Below are positions 42,168 to 49,945 of a stretch of 64,000 nucleotides of DNA, one piece after another. Each line of letters begins with the position of its first letter. Within the stretch, counting starts at the first letter, position 1. The notes under the pieces are model-generated. The model ran no database searches, was not told where the DNA came from, and worked only from the letters and a program-made list of their open reading frames with translations. Source of the stretch: Methylocystis sp. SC2 (lineage in GTDB: Bacteria; Pseudomonadota; Alphaproteobacteria; Rhizobiales; Beijerinckiaceae); contig NC_018485.1 of the NCBI RefSeq assembly GCF_000304315.1, positions 1,024,501 to 1,088,500 on the forward strand, in the 5' to 3' direction. The position numbers and the translations under genes were made by a program.

Positions 42168-43144
42168 GACGCCTCCATCACTTGCCGAACGCCGTCGACG
42201 ATGCGGTCCACGCTCGGAATATATTGCTTCTCCAGCTTCGCCAGCGGCACGACCACGTCATAGCCGGTGACCCGCTTGATCGGGGCGAGCAGAGAGTAAA
42301 GCGCGCGCTCAGCGATTTCCGCGGCGACCTCGGCGCCAAAGCCCGCCGTGCGCGGCGCCTCGTGAACGATGACGCAGCGTCCGGTCTTTTCGACGGAGCG
42401 AAGGATCGTTTCCACGTCGAGCGGCTTCAGCGTGGCGACGTCGATCACTTCGATCATCACGCCCTCTTCTTCGAGCTTTTCGGCCGCGGCGAGCGTTTCG
42501 GGCGCCATCGCGCCCCAGGTGACGACCGTCGCGTCGGCGCCTTCGCGCAGGACGAAGCAGGCGTCGAGCGGCAACTCCACGCCGTCGTCCTCGACCTCCT
42601 GACGGAAGAGACGATAGAGGCGCGTGGGCTCGAGAAAGATCACCGGATCGGGATCGCGCACCGACGCCAGAAGCAGCCCGTAGGCTCGGGCCGGCGAAGA
42701 CGGCGCGACGACGCGAAGCCCCGGCATGTGAGCGAACATCGCCTCCGGACTTTCGGAATGATGCTCGGGCGCGTGAATGCCGGCGCCGCAAGGCGAGCGA
42801 AGCACCATTGGACAGGTCAGCCGCCCGCGCGTGCGATTGCGCATGCGAGACGCGTGATTGATGATTTGGTCGATCGCCGGATAGATGAAACCGGAAAACT
42901 GAATTTCGGCGACGGGCTTCAGCCCCATCGCCGCCATGCCGACCGCGACGCCGGCGATGCCGCCTTCGGCCAAGGGCGTGTCGATGACCCGCTCGCGCCC
43001 GAACCGCGCCTGCAGGCCGTTCGTGGCGCGAAACACGCCGCCATTGACGCCGATGTCCTCGCCAAGCAGGAGGACATCCTTGTCTTCGCTCATTGCGCGC
43101 GCGAGCGCGAGATTGACCGCTTCGACAAGAGTGATTTCAGACAT
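42164..43144 (-). CDS. bkdA2: Branched-chain 2-oxoacid dehydrogenase E1 beta
   Basis: Beta subunit of the thiamine-diphosphate E1 (alpha2beta2). The 326-residue product begins MSEITLVEAVNLALARAM and has LLGEDIGVNGGVFRATNGL, DTPLAEGGIAGVAVGMAAMG, and CGAGIHAPEHHSESPEAMF with the histidines that line the active site. FLEPTRLYRLFRQEV matches branched-chain rather than pyruvate E1. An in-frame extension upstream lies within the E1alpha gene and is not used. The start overlaps the E1alpha stop by 8 bases. Confidence 0.93.
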   Translation of the reverse strand: MSEITLVEAVNLALARAMSEDKDVLLLGEDIGVNGGVFRATNGLQARFGRERVIDTPLAEGGIAGVAVGMAAMGLKPVAEIQFSGFIYPAIDQIINHASRMRNRTRGRLTCPMVLRSPCGAGIHAPEHHSESPEAMFAHMPGLRVVAPSSPARAYGLLLASVRDPDPVIFLEPTRLYRLFRQEVEDDGVELPLDACFVLREGADATVVTWGAMAPETLAAAEKLEEEGVMIEVIDVATLKPLDVETILRSVEKTGRCVIVHEAPRTAGFGAEVAAEIAERALYSLLAPIKRVTGYDVVVPLAKLEKQYIPSVDRIVDGVRQVMEAS

Positions 43145-44246
43145 GGCCGTTTCCGTCGCGGTTTGCGCTGCGCAGGGCAAATCGGCGGGCTTCTTCGCGT
43201 TGCCACTGCAAGGTATCCGGGAGCTTTGCATAGAGATGCTCGAACATGGCGTCGCAGTTCAGGGGCGAGGCGTTCAAATAGGCCGCAACCTCGCGATCGA
43301 CCTCTTCCGCGCACTCCTTGTGAAGCTCCGCCTCCTGCTCCTTCGACCAGGCGCCTTCGCTCACGAGGTAGGCGCGCAGCCGAGCGATCGGCTCGCGCGT
43401 CCACTGCGCGCGCACGACCTCGGGATCACGATATCGCGAAGCGTCATCGGCGGTGGTGTGATCGCCGAGGCGATAGGTGAGCGCTTCGATCAGCGTCGGT
43501 CCGCCGCCCGATCGCGCCTTGTCGATCGCCCGGCGCGCCACTTCATGAACCGCGATGACGTCATTGCCGTCGACCTGGCGCCCCTCGACGCCGGCGGCGA
43601 CGCCCTTTTGCGCGAGAGTCTCCGCGGCGCTTTCGAGCTCTCGCGGCGTCGAGATCGCCCAGCCATTATTGTTGATGATGAACACGACGGGCGCCTTCCA
43701 GACTCCCGCCATGTTCAACGCTTCGTAAAAGGCGCCATTGGAGGTGCCGCCGTCGCCAATGAAGGTGACGACGACGCGGTCCTCCTTCCGCGCCATCAGC
43801 GCGTACGCCGCGCCGACCGCCTGCGGGGCCTGCGTGGCGACGGGAACGCAGTTTGGAAAGTCGCCGCGCGCGTTCTTAAAATCGCTGCCGCGCTCGTCGC
43901 CCCCCCAATAGAGCAGACATTCGGACATCGCCATGCCGCGATAGAATTGCGCCGCATGATCTCGATAGGACGGCACGAGCACGTCGCGTGCTTCCATCGC
44001 CGCGGCCGCCCCGACGCCGATCGCTTCCTGGCCGAGCGCCGACGCGAAGGTGCCCAGCTGACCGGTGCGTTGAAGACTGATCGCCTTGTTGTCGAAGATT
44101 CTGGTTCGCGTCATCGCGCGATAGAATCGGACCAGTCGTTCGATATCCTTCGCCGATTTGCTGGCCGCCTTGCTGATCTCGCCGCTCGGCGACAACAGCT
44201 GAACAAGATCCATATGGAGATCGAAGCCCATCTCAATGTTTCCCAT
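43137..44246 (-). CDS. bkdA1: Branched-chain 2-oxoacid dehydrogenase E1 alpha
   Basis: Alpha subunit of the E1 that decarboxylates the oxoacids of leucine, valine and isoleucine. The 369-residue product has the thiamine-diphosphate motif GDGGTSNGAFYEALNMAGVW through IINNNGWAIS and the phosphorylation-loop region RLGDHTTADDASRYRD. RTGQLGTFASALGQEAIGVG and SYRDHAAQFYRG are typical of branched-chain E1. AGGAG about 8 bases before the ATG at 44246 sets the start. First gene of E1alpha-E1beta-E2; no E3 gene follows. Divergent from the amino acid dehydrogenase gene, 148 bases apart. Confidence 0.94.
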   Translation of the reverse strand: MGNIEMGFDLHMDLVQLLSPSGEISKAASKSAKDIERLVRFYRAMTRTRIFDNKAISLQRTGQLGTFASALGQEAIGVGAAAAMEARDVLVPSYRDHAAQFYRGMAMSECLLYWGGDERGSDFKNARGDFPNCVPVATQAPQAVGAAYALMARKEDRVVVTFIGDGGTSNGAFYEALNMAGVWKAPVVFIINNNGWAISTPRELESAAETLAQKGVAAGVEGRQVDGNDVIAVHEVARRAIDKARSGGGPTLIEALTYRLGDHTTADDASRYRDPEVVRAQWTREPIARLRAYLVSEGAWSKEQEAELHKECAEEVDREVAAYLNASPLNCDAMFEHLYAKLPDTLQWQREEARRFALRSANRDGNGHV

Positions 44247-44394
44247 CGCCCCGCTCCTGATGTGCGAAGTAGCGCGGCGATAGGCGACGTCACGGCTCCG
44301 CGACATTTTTTTTGGCGATTTGCCGGCGCCGCAGCGCGGGATAGAGGTTCGGTTGCGGGCTTGACTGTATGGCCGATTGTCCAATTTACCGATC

Positions 44395-45516
44395 ATGTCC
44401 GCCAAATCGGAAATTGATCCCTTTTCGTTTCGAGACGAATTTGGCCCCGCGAAGATCGTCCATATCTGGTCGCCCTCGGTCGAACTACGCGCCGTCGTCG
44501 TCATCGACAATGTCGCCGCAGGTCCCGCCATCGGCGGCACGCGCATGGCGCCGGACGTCAGCGTCACGGAGTGCTTCCGACTCGCCCGGGCGATGACCTT
44601 GAAGAACGCCGCGTGCGGATTGCCGCACGGCGGCGCAAAATCCGTGATTTTCGGCGATCCAGATATGGCGCAAGCCGACAAGGAACGGCTCATGCGCGTC
44701 TTCGCCAAATCCATTGAGCAGCTCGTCGATTATATTCCCGGACCCGACATGGGCACGGACGAGACGGCGATGGCCTGGGTGCATGACGAAATCGGCCGCT
44801 CGGTCGGTCTCCCGGCGGAGATTGGCGGCATTCCTCTCGATGAAATCGGCGCCACGGGTTTTGGCGTCATGATCGCGGCGTGCGCAGCGGCGCCCTTCGC
44901 CGGTGTTTCGCTCAGCGGAGCGCGCATCGTCGTGCAGGGGTTTGGCGCCGTGGGCATGCACGCGGCGCGGTTTCTGGCCAGCAAAGGGGCGCGAATGGTC
45001 GGCGTATCCGACAGCCGCGGCGCGGTGGCCGACCAGGATGGGCTCGATATCGAGGCGCTCGCCGCGTTGAAGCGCCAAGGCAAGAGCGTCGGCGACCTGG
45101 CGCGCGCGCGCGCCGTCGACCCCGAGGCGCTCATCGCCTTGCCTTGCGAGATCTTCATTCCGGCTGCGCGCCCCGACGTGCTGCGCGCGGACAATGTTGA
45201 CCTGCTCGACTGTAAACTGGTGGTGCAGGGCGCGAATATTCCCGCCACCGCCGAAGCGGAACGGATGATGCTGGCGCGGGGAATCGTCAGCGTCCCGGAT
45301 TTCATCGCCAACGCCGGCGGCGTGATCTGCGCGAGCATTGAATACGGTGGCGGCGGCGAAGCGGCGGCCTTCGCGGCGATAGAGGAAAAAATCGGCCGGA
45401 ACACGCGGCTCACGCTGGAGCGGTCGCGCGCCGAGAGCGTTGCTCCCATCGACGCCGCGATGGACCTTTCGACCGACCGGCTGCGCAAGATCATGCAATT
45501 GAGGCGCTGGCGCTAG
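44395..45516 (+). CDS. Leucine/valine (branched-chain) amino acid dehydrogenase
   Basis: NAD+-dependent oxidative deaminase of the Glu/Leu/Phe/Val dehydrogenase superfamily, 373 residues. The N-terminal domain has AAGPAIGGTRM and MTLKNAACGLPHGGAKSVI, with the substrate lysines in TLKNA and GGAKS. GPDMGTDE holds the catalytic aspartate. The Rossmann motif is VVQGFGAVGMHAARFL. Length fits leucine or valine dehydrogenase, not glutamate. The product oxoacids are substrates of the divergent E1/E2 complex. ATG at 44395 is chosen; a TTG 18 bases earlier is possible. Phenylalanine dehydrogenase remains an alternative. Confidence 0.9.
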   Translation: MSAKSEIDPFSFRDEFGPAKIVHIWSPSVELRAVVVIDNVAAGPAIGGTRMAPDVSVTECFRLARAMTLKNAACGLPHGGAKSVIFGDPDMAQADKERLMRVFAKSIEQLVDYIPGPDMGTDETAMAWVHDEIGRSVGLPAEIGGIPLDEIGATGFGVMIAACAAAPFAGVSLSGARIVVQGFGAVGMHAARFLASKGARMVGVSDSRGAVADQDGLDIEALAALKRQGKSVGDLARARAVDPEALIALPCEIFIPAARPDVLRADNVDLLDCKLVVQGANIPATAEAERMMLARGIVSVPDFIANAGGVICASIEYGGGGEAAAFAAIEEKIGRNTRLTLERSRAESVAPIDAAMDLSTDRLRKIMQLRRWR

Positions 45517-46703
45517 CCCGGCCGCTCGATCGCCATCGCGGTCGCTTCTCCGCCGCCGATGCAGAGCGCCGCCACGCCTCTTTTCAGGCCCTTAGCCTCC
45601 AGAGCGGCGAGAAGCGTGACGATGATTCGTGCGCCCGACGCGCCGATCGGATGGCCGAGCGCGCAGGCGCCGCCGCGGACATTCACCTTCTCATGCGGCA
45701 AGTCGAGTTCGCGCATCGCCGCCATGGCGACGACGGCGAACGCCTCATTGATCTCAAAGAGGTCGACGTCGTTCGCCGCCCAACCCACCCGTTCCATGAG
45801 TTTGCGGATCGCTGCGATCGGCATGACGGAAAAGCGGCTCGGCGCGCCCGCGACGGTGAGATAGCCACGAATGACGGCCAGCGGCGTCGCGCCGGCGCGC
45901 TCGGCCTCGTCGACGCGCATCAGGGCGAGCGCCGCCGCGCCGTCCGATATCGCGCTGGCGTTGGCGGCGGTGATCGTGCCGTCCTCCCTGAAAGCGGGTT
46001 TGAGGCGGGCGATATCCTGCGCCTTGGCCTTGCCGGGCAGTTCGTCGCTGGCGATGGCGCGCGCGTTGGCGCCTTTGCCCAGCGTTATCGGCGCGATCTC
46101 CTGCGCGAAAGAGCCGTCGCTCGTCGCGCGTTGCGCGCGCGCCAGCGACGTCGCCGCATATTGGTCCTGCATCTCGCGGGTAAATTGATATTCGGTCGCG
46201 CAATCCTCCGCGAAGGAGCCCATCAGCCGACCCTTTTCATAGGCGTCCTCCAGCCCATCCAGAAACATGTGATCGAGCGCCTTGCGATGCCCCATTCGAT
46301 AGCCGGTGCGCGCGCGATCGAGCAGATAAGGCGCGTTGCTCATGCTCTCCATGCCGCCGGCGACCGCGACCCGCGCGCCGCCAACAGCGAGCTGGTCGCT
46401 CGCGAGCATCACCGCCTTCATTCCAGATCCGCACATCTTATTGACGGTGACGGCGCCCGTCGTCTCCGGCAGCCCGGCGCCGAGCGCCGCCTGCCGCGCC
46501 GGGGCCTGGCCAAGGCCCGCGGAAAGGACGCAGCCCATGACGACTTCGTCTATGTCGTTCGGCGCCAGGCCGGCGCGCGTCACGGCCGCTTCGATGGCCT
46601 GCGCGCCGAGCTGCGGGGCGGAGACGTCCTTCAACTCTCCCAGAAACGCGCCGATCGGCGTGCGCGCGGCGCCAATAATTGCGACGGGTGCGGCAGCGCT
46701 CAT
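45513..46703 (-). CDS. Acetyl-CoA acetyltransferase (thiolase)
   Basis: Thiolase of 396 residues that cleaves acetoacetyl-CoA to two acetyl-CoA, or makes it in reverse. Active-site Cys91 lies in VNKMCGSGMKAVML, the histidine in CALGHPIGASGARI, and the second cysteine in ALCIGGGEATAMA. Last gene of the eight-gene leucine/valine operon, 10 bases after the 3-hydroxyisobutyryl-CoA hydrolase gene. It would use the acetoacetate released by HMG-CoA lyase after activation to its CoA ester; no CoA transferase for that step is in the window. Its 3' end overlaps that of the dehydrogenase gene on the other strand by 4 bases. Confidence 0.93.
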   Translation of the reverse strand: MSAAAPVAIIGAARTPIGAFLGELKDVSAPQLGAQAIEAAVTRAGLAPNDIDEVVMGCVLSAGLGQAPARQAALGAGLPETTGAVTVNKMCGSGMKAVMLASDQLAVGGARVAVAGGMESMSNAPYLLDRARTGYRMGHRKALDHMFLDGLEDAYEKGRLMGSFAEDCATEYQFTREMQDQYAATSLARAQRATSDGSFAQEIAPITLGKGANARAIASDELPGKAKAQDIARLKPAFREDGTITAANASAISDGAAALALMRVDEAERAGATPLAVIRGYLTVAGAPSRFSVMPIAAIRKLMERVGWAANDVDLFEINEAFAVVAMAAMRELDLPHEKVNVRGGACALGHPIGASGARIIVTLLAALEAKGLKRGVAALCIGGGEATAMAIERPG

Positions 46704-46713
46704 GATCGACTCC

Positions 46714-47802
46714 TCATCGGCTGGCGAACGAGCCCCTCCAGGCAGAATATGGCGTCTGATCCCAGCTTTTGAACGTCGGGAGGGGCGTGTCGTCCCCGCC
46801 GAGAATGTCTTCGACGGTTTCGTCGCTCACGGCGTCAAGCCTATCCGGCGACCAACTCGGGCGCCGGTCCTTGTCGATGATCGCGGCGCGGATGCCTTCA
46901 TAAAGGTCGTGGGTCGCCAGCATGCGGCACGCCGCCTTGAATTCGTTCGTGAGACACGTCTCGACGTCAGGCGCGCCCGCGGCGCGCAGCAGCAATGCGC
47001 GCGTCGCTTTCAGCGCCGTCGGCGACTTCGCGCCGATGTCCTCCGCCGCACGCAACGAGAATTCCGACCCTTCACGCTCGAAGGCCGCGATGACGTCATC
47101 GACCTTCTCATATGCGGTCGCTTCGGCAAGCAATCGCCTGTGCAGCGAAAGTCGGCCGCTCCCCGGATGGCGGGCGAGGCGCCGCAACGCAACATCGACG
47201 TCGGCGCCGTCTTGTATCGTCGCCAGCCTGTCGATCAGCGGCTGAATGTCCTCCGCATGGATTAGAACATCCGCAAGACCGGCCTCTATCGCGTCCGCCG
47301 CCGCCACCGACGTCGCCGAAAGCGCCAGATAGGCGCCGATTTCGCGCGCTCTCGAAAGAAGCCAGGTCGCGCCCACGTCAGGAAAGAATCCGATGCCGAC
47401 CTCCGGCATCGCGACGCGGCTTCGCTCCGTGACCACTCGCCGGTTGCCATGCGCAGATATGCCCACGCCGCCGCCCATCACGACGCCATCCATGATCGCG
47501 ACATAGGGCTTGGGGAAGGAGGCGATGCGGGCGTTCAGCTCATATTCCTCGCGCCAAAAGTCGGCGAAAAGCCGTTTGTGCGAGGGTTCCAGTTCGTAGA
47601 GAATCCTCACGTCGCCGCCGGCGCATAGTCCGCGATCGCCGGCGCCTGTAACGAGCACGGCGCAAACGCTCGCGTCGCGCCCAAAGTCGTCAAGGGCGCG
47701 TCGGAACTCGCGCACCATCGGCAGCGTCAACGTGTTGAGCGCCTGTGGTCTGTTGAGGAGGATGCGTCCGAGACGGCCCTCGCGCGAAGCGATGAGATCC
47801 AT
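46714..47802 (-). CDS. 3-hydroxyisobutyryl-CoA hydrolase
   Basis: Hydrolyses 3-hydroxyisobutyryl-CoA to free 3-hydroxyisobutyrate in valine breakdown. A crotonase-fold protein of 362 residues, longer than ordinary enoyl-CoA hydratases, as expected for this subgroup. Oxyanion-hole segments RGLCAGGDVR and MDGVVMGGGVGISAHG are present, and the hydrolase hallmark MPEVGIGFFPDVGATWLL. It is followed in the pathway by MmsB and MmsA, encoded 11-13 kb away. Its start is 4 bases after the acyl-CoA dehydrogenase stop. Confidence 0.93.
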   Translation of the reverse strand: MDLIASREGRLGRILLNRPQALNTLTLPMVREFRRALDDFGRDASVCAVLVTGAGDRGLCAGGDVRILYELEPSHKRLFADFWREEYELNARIASFPKPYVAIMDGVVMGGGVGISAHGNRRVVTERSRVAMPEVGIGFFPDVGATWLLSRAREIGAYLALSATSVAAADAIEAGLADVLIHAEDIQPLIDRLATIQDGADVDVALRRLARHPGSGRLSLHRRLLAEATAYEKVDDVIAAFEREGSEFSLRAAEDIGAKSPTALKATRALLLRAAGAPDVETCLTNEFKAACRMLATHDLYEGIRAAIIDKDRRPSWSPDRLDAVSDETVEDILGGDDTPLPTFKSWDQTPYSAWRGSFASR

Positions 47803-47806
47803 CAGC

Positions 47807-48958
47807 TCACTTCAGTAATGAGCGCGCGATGATGACGCGCATGATTTCATTCGTTCCTTCGAGAATCTGATGAACGCGCAGATCGCGAACGATCTTTTCG
47901 ACTCCATATTCACTTAAATATCCATAGCCGCCATGCAATTGCAGCGCCTCATTGGCGACCGTGAAGCCGGCATCGGTCACGACGCGCTTGGCCATGGCGC
48001 ATAGCGTCGTGGCGCCGGGCGCCTTAGCGTCAAGCGCCGCCGCCGCGCGCCAAAGGAATGTGCGCGAGACTTCAAGCTGCGTGGCCATATCCGCGAGCCG
48101 GAACTGCAGCGCCTGGAATTCGTCGAGCGCGCGTCCGAACGCCTTGCGGCTCGCCATGTAGCGCAGACTATGGTCGAAGGCCGATTGCGCGCCGCCAAGC
48201 GAACAGGCGGCGATGTTTAGGCGGCCGCCGTCGAGCGCGGCCATGGCGATCTTGAATCCGTCGCCCTCGCGTCCGATGAGATTTTCGGCCGGCACGCGGC
48301 AGTCATCGAAGATGACCGCCCGTGTCGGCTGGGCGTTCCATCCCATTTTTCGTTCGAGCGCGCCGAAACTCAAACCCCGAGAGCCACCCTCGACGACGAA
48401 GGCCGATATGCCCTGGGCCCCCGGCTCGCCGGTGCGCGCCATGACCACATAGAGATGGTCGGCGCCGCCCGCTCCGGCGCCTGAGATGAACTGTTTCGCG
48501 CCATTCAAGACATAATGATCGCCGCTGCGCCGCGCCTGAGTGCGTAGCGCCGCAGCGTCCGAACCGCTGCCCGATTCGGTCAGGCAGTAGCTCGAGAGAA
48601 CCTCCATCGTCGCGAGCTTTGGCAGCCATGCGTCGATCTGGCGCTCGGTTCCGAAAGCGTCGATCAGGCCCGCGCACATATTGTGAATCGAGAGATAGGC
48701 GGCGATCGTTGGACAGCCCATCGCGAGCGCCTCGAAGATCAGCACGCCATCAAAGCGCGTCAGCCCGGCGCCGCCGGAAGCCTCTCGCACAAAGATCGCC
48801 GCCATGCCGAGCGCCGCCGCGTCGCGCAGCGTTTCTGCCGGGAAGACATGCTCGCGGTCCCAATCGAGAGCAAAGGGCGCAAGGCGATCGCGTCCGAAGT
48901 CTCGCGCCATCTCACGAATGGCTTCTTGCTCGGCGCTCAATTCGAAATAGGACGACAT
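47807..48958 (-). CDS. Acyl-CoA dehydrogenase, probably isobutyryl-CoA
   Basis: FAD enzyme of 383 residues: FELSAEQEAIREMARDF at the N-terminus, YCLTESGSGSDAAALRTQA, FISGAGAGGADHLYVV, HGGYGYLSEYGVEK and the catalytic glutamate in HQILEGTNEIMR. Position between HMG-CoA lyase and 3-hydroxyisobutyryl-CoA hydrolase suggests isobutyryl-CoA (or short branched-chain) as substrate, making methacrylyl-CoA. The following hydratase step could be done by the crotonase encoded at 51950-52738. ATG at 48958 is chosen over a GTG 12 bases earlier. It is separated from the upstream HMG-CoA lyase gene by 57 bases. Confidence 0.9.
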   Translation of the reverse strand: MSSYFELSAEQEAIREMARDFGRDRLAPFALDWDREHVFPAETLRDAAALGMAAIFVREASGGAGLTRFDGVLIFEALAMGCPTIAAYLSIHNMCAGLIDAFGTERQIDAWLPKLATMEVLSSYCLTESGSGSDAAALRTQARRSGDHYVLNGAKQFISGAGAGGADHLYVVMARTGEPGAQGISAFVVEGGSRGLSFGALERKMGWNAQPTRAVIFDDCRVPAENLIGREGDGFKIAMAALDGGRLNIAACSLGGAQSAFDHSLRYMASRKAFGRALDEFQALQFRLADMATQLEVSRTFLWRAAAALDAKAPGATTLCAMAKRVVTDAGFTVANEALQLHGGYGYLSEYGVEKIVRDLRVHQILEGTNEIMRVIIARSLLK

Positions 48959-49015
48959 TCGGCCATTCACCGCAATTGTTGACGTTAATCTGTCGCGGCG
49001 AAGCTTTTTGACAAG

Positions 49016-49945
49016 TCAGCGTCGCGAGGGAGCTTCCATCGGATCGCCGCATCTGGCGGCATAGGCTTGCGCCACGCGGCTTGCGGGCGCGCGATTCAAC
49101 TCCCGGCAGGCGAAGGCCCCCGCCTCCAAGAGCCGATCGAGCGTCACGCCGGTTTCGACGTCCATTCGCTCAAGCATATAGACGACATCCTCGGTCGCGA
49201 CATTTCCGGCGGCGCCGGGCGCGAAGGGACATCCGCCAAGGCCGGCGACCGAACTGTCGACGACGCTGACGCCGACTTCGAGGCACGCGAAAATATTGGC
49301 GAGCGCCTGGCCGTAGGTGTCGTGAAAATGCGCCGCGATTTTGTCGAGCGGCGCGATGCGCGCGACCCGTTCGACCAGTCGACGGGCTTGCAGCGGCGCG
49401 CCGACGCCGATCGTATCGCCGAGCGAGACCTCGAAGCAGCCCATTTCCAGAAGAGCGGAGGCGACCGACGCCACTCGGCTACTCTCGACCTCTCCTTCAT
49501 ACGGACAGCCTAGGACGCAGGAGATATAGCCGCGGGCCATGACGCCATATCGCCGGGCTTCCGCGACGACTTTGGCATATCGCGTGAGACTTTCCTCGAT
49601 CGAGCAATTGATGTTGCGTTTCGAAAACGTCTCCGAAGCCGCAGCGAACACGACGATCTCGTCCGCCCCGGCCGCAAGCGCCGCCGCGAGTCCGCGCAGG
49701 TTTGGCACCAGCACGCTCAGCCGCACATTTTGCCTTGACGCAAACGCAAGAGTCTCATCCGTGTGCGCCATCTGCGGCACGGCCGCTGGCGAGACGAAAC
49801 TTCCCGCCTCGATGCGCGAAAGCCCCGCGGCCGCAAGACGGCTGATAAGTTCGGCCCGGATCTGCGGCGACAGCGTCGCCTTCTCATTCTGCAGGCCGTC
49901 GCGAGGAGCGACTTCAACAATGCTGACGCGCGCAGGAAGGCTCAT
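49016..49945 (-). CDS. mvaB: Hydroxymethylglutaryl-CoA lyase
   Basis: Cleaves HMG-CoA to acetoacetate and acetyl-CoA, the end of leucine degradation. The 309-residue TIM-barrel protein has VEVAPRDGLQNEKATLS at the N-terminus, the metal site histidines in AAHFHDTYGQALAN, and the catalytic cysteine in VAGLGGCPFAPGAAGNVATE. Its start overlaps the mccA stop by 4 bases (ATGA), so the two are translationally coupled. Confidence 0.96.
   Translation of the reverse strand: MSLPARVSIVEVAPRDGLQNEKATLSPQIRAELISRLAAAGLSRIEAGSFVSPAAVPQMAHTDETLAFASRQNVRLSVLVPNLRGLAAALAAGADEIVVFAAASETFSKRNINCSIEESLTRYAKVVAEARRYGVMARGYISCVLGCPYEGEVESSRVASVASALLEMGCFEVSLGDTIGVGAPLQARRLVERVARIAPLDKIAAHFHDTYGQALANIFACLEVGVSVVDSSVAGLGGCPFAPGAAGNVATEDVVYMLERMDVETGVTLDRLLEAGAFACRELNRAPASRVAQAYAARCGDPMEAPSRR

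Noticed and set aside
44247..44714. Longer N-terminus for E1 alpha
   Set aside because: The extension is antisense to the amino acid dehydrogenase gene and has no family match. A strong ribosome-binding site precedes the ATG at 44246.
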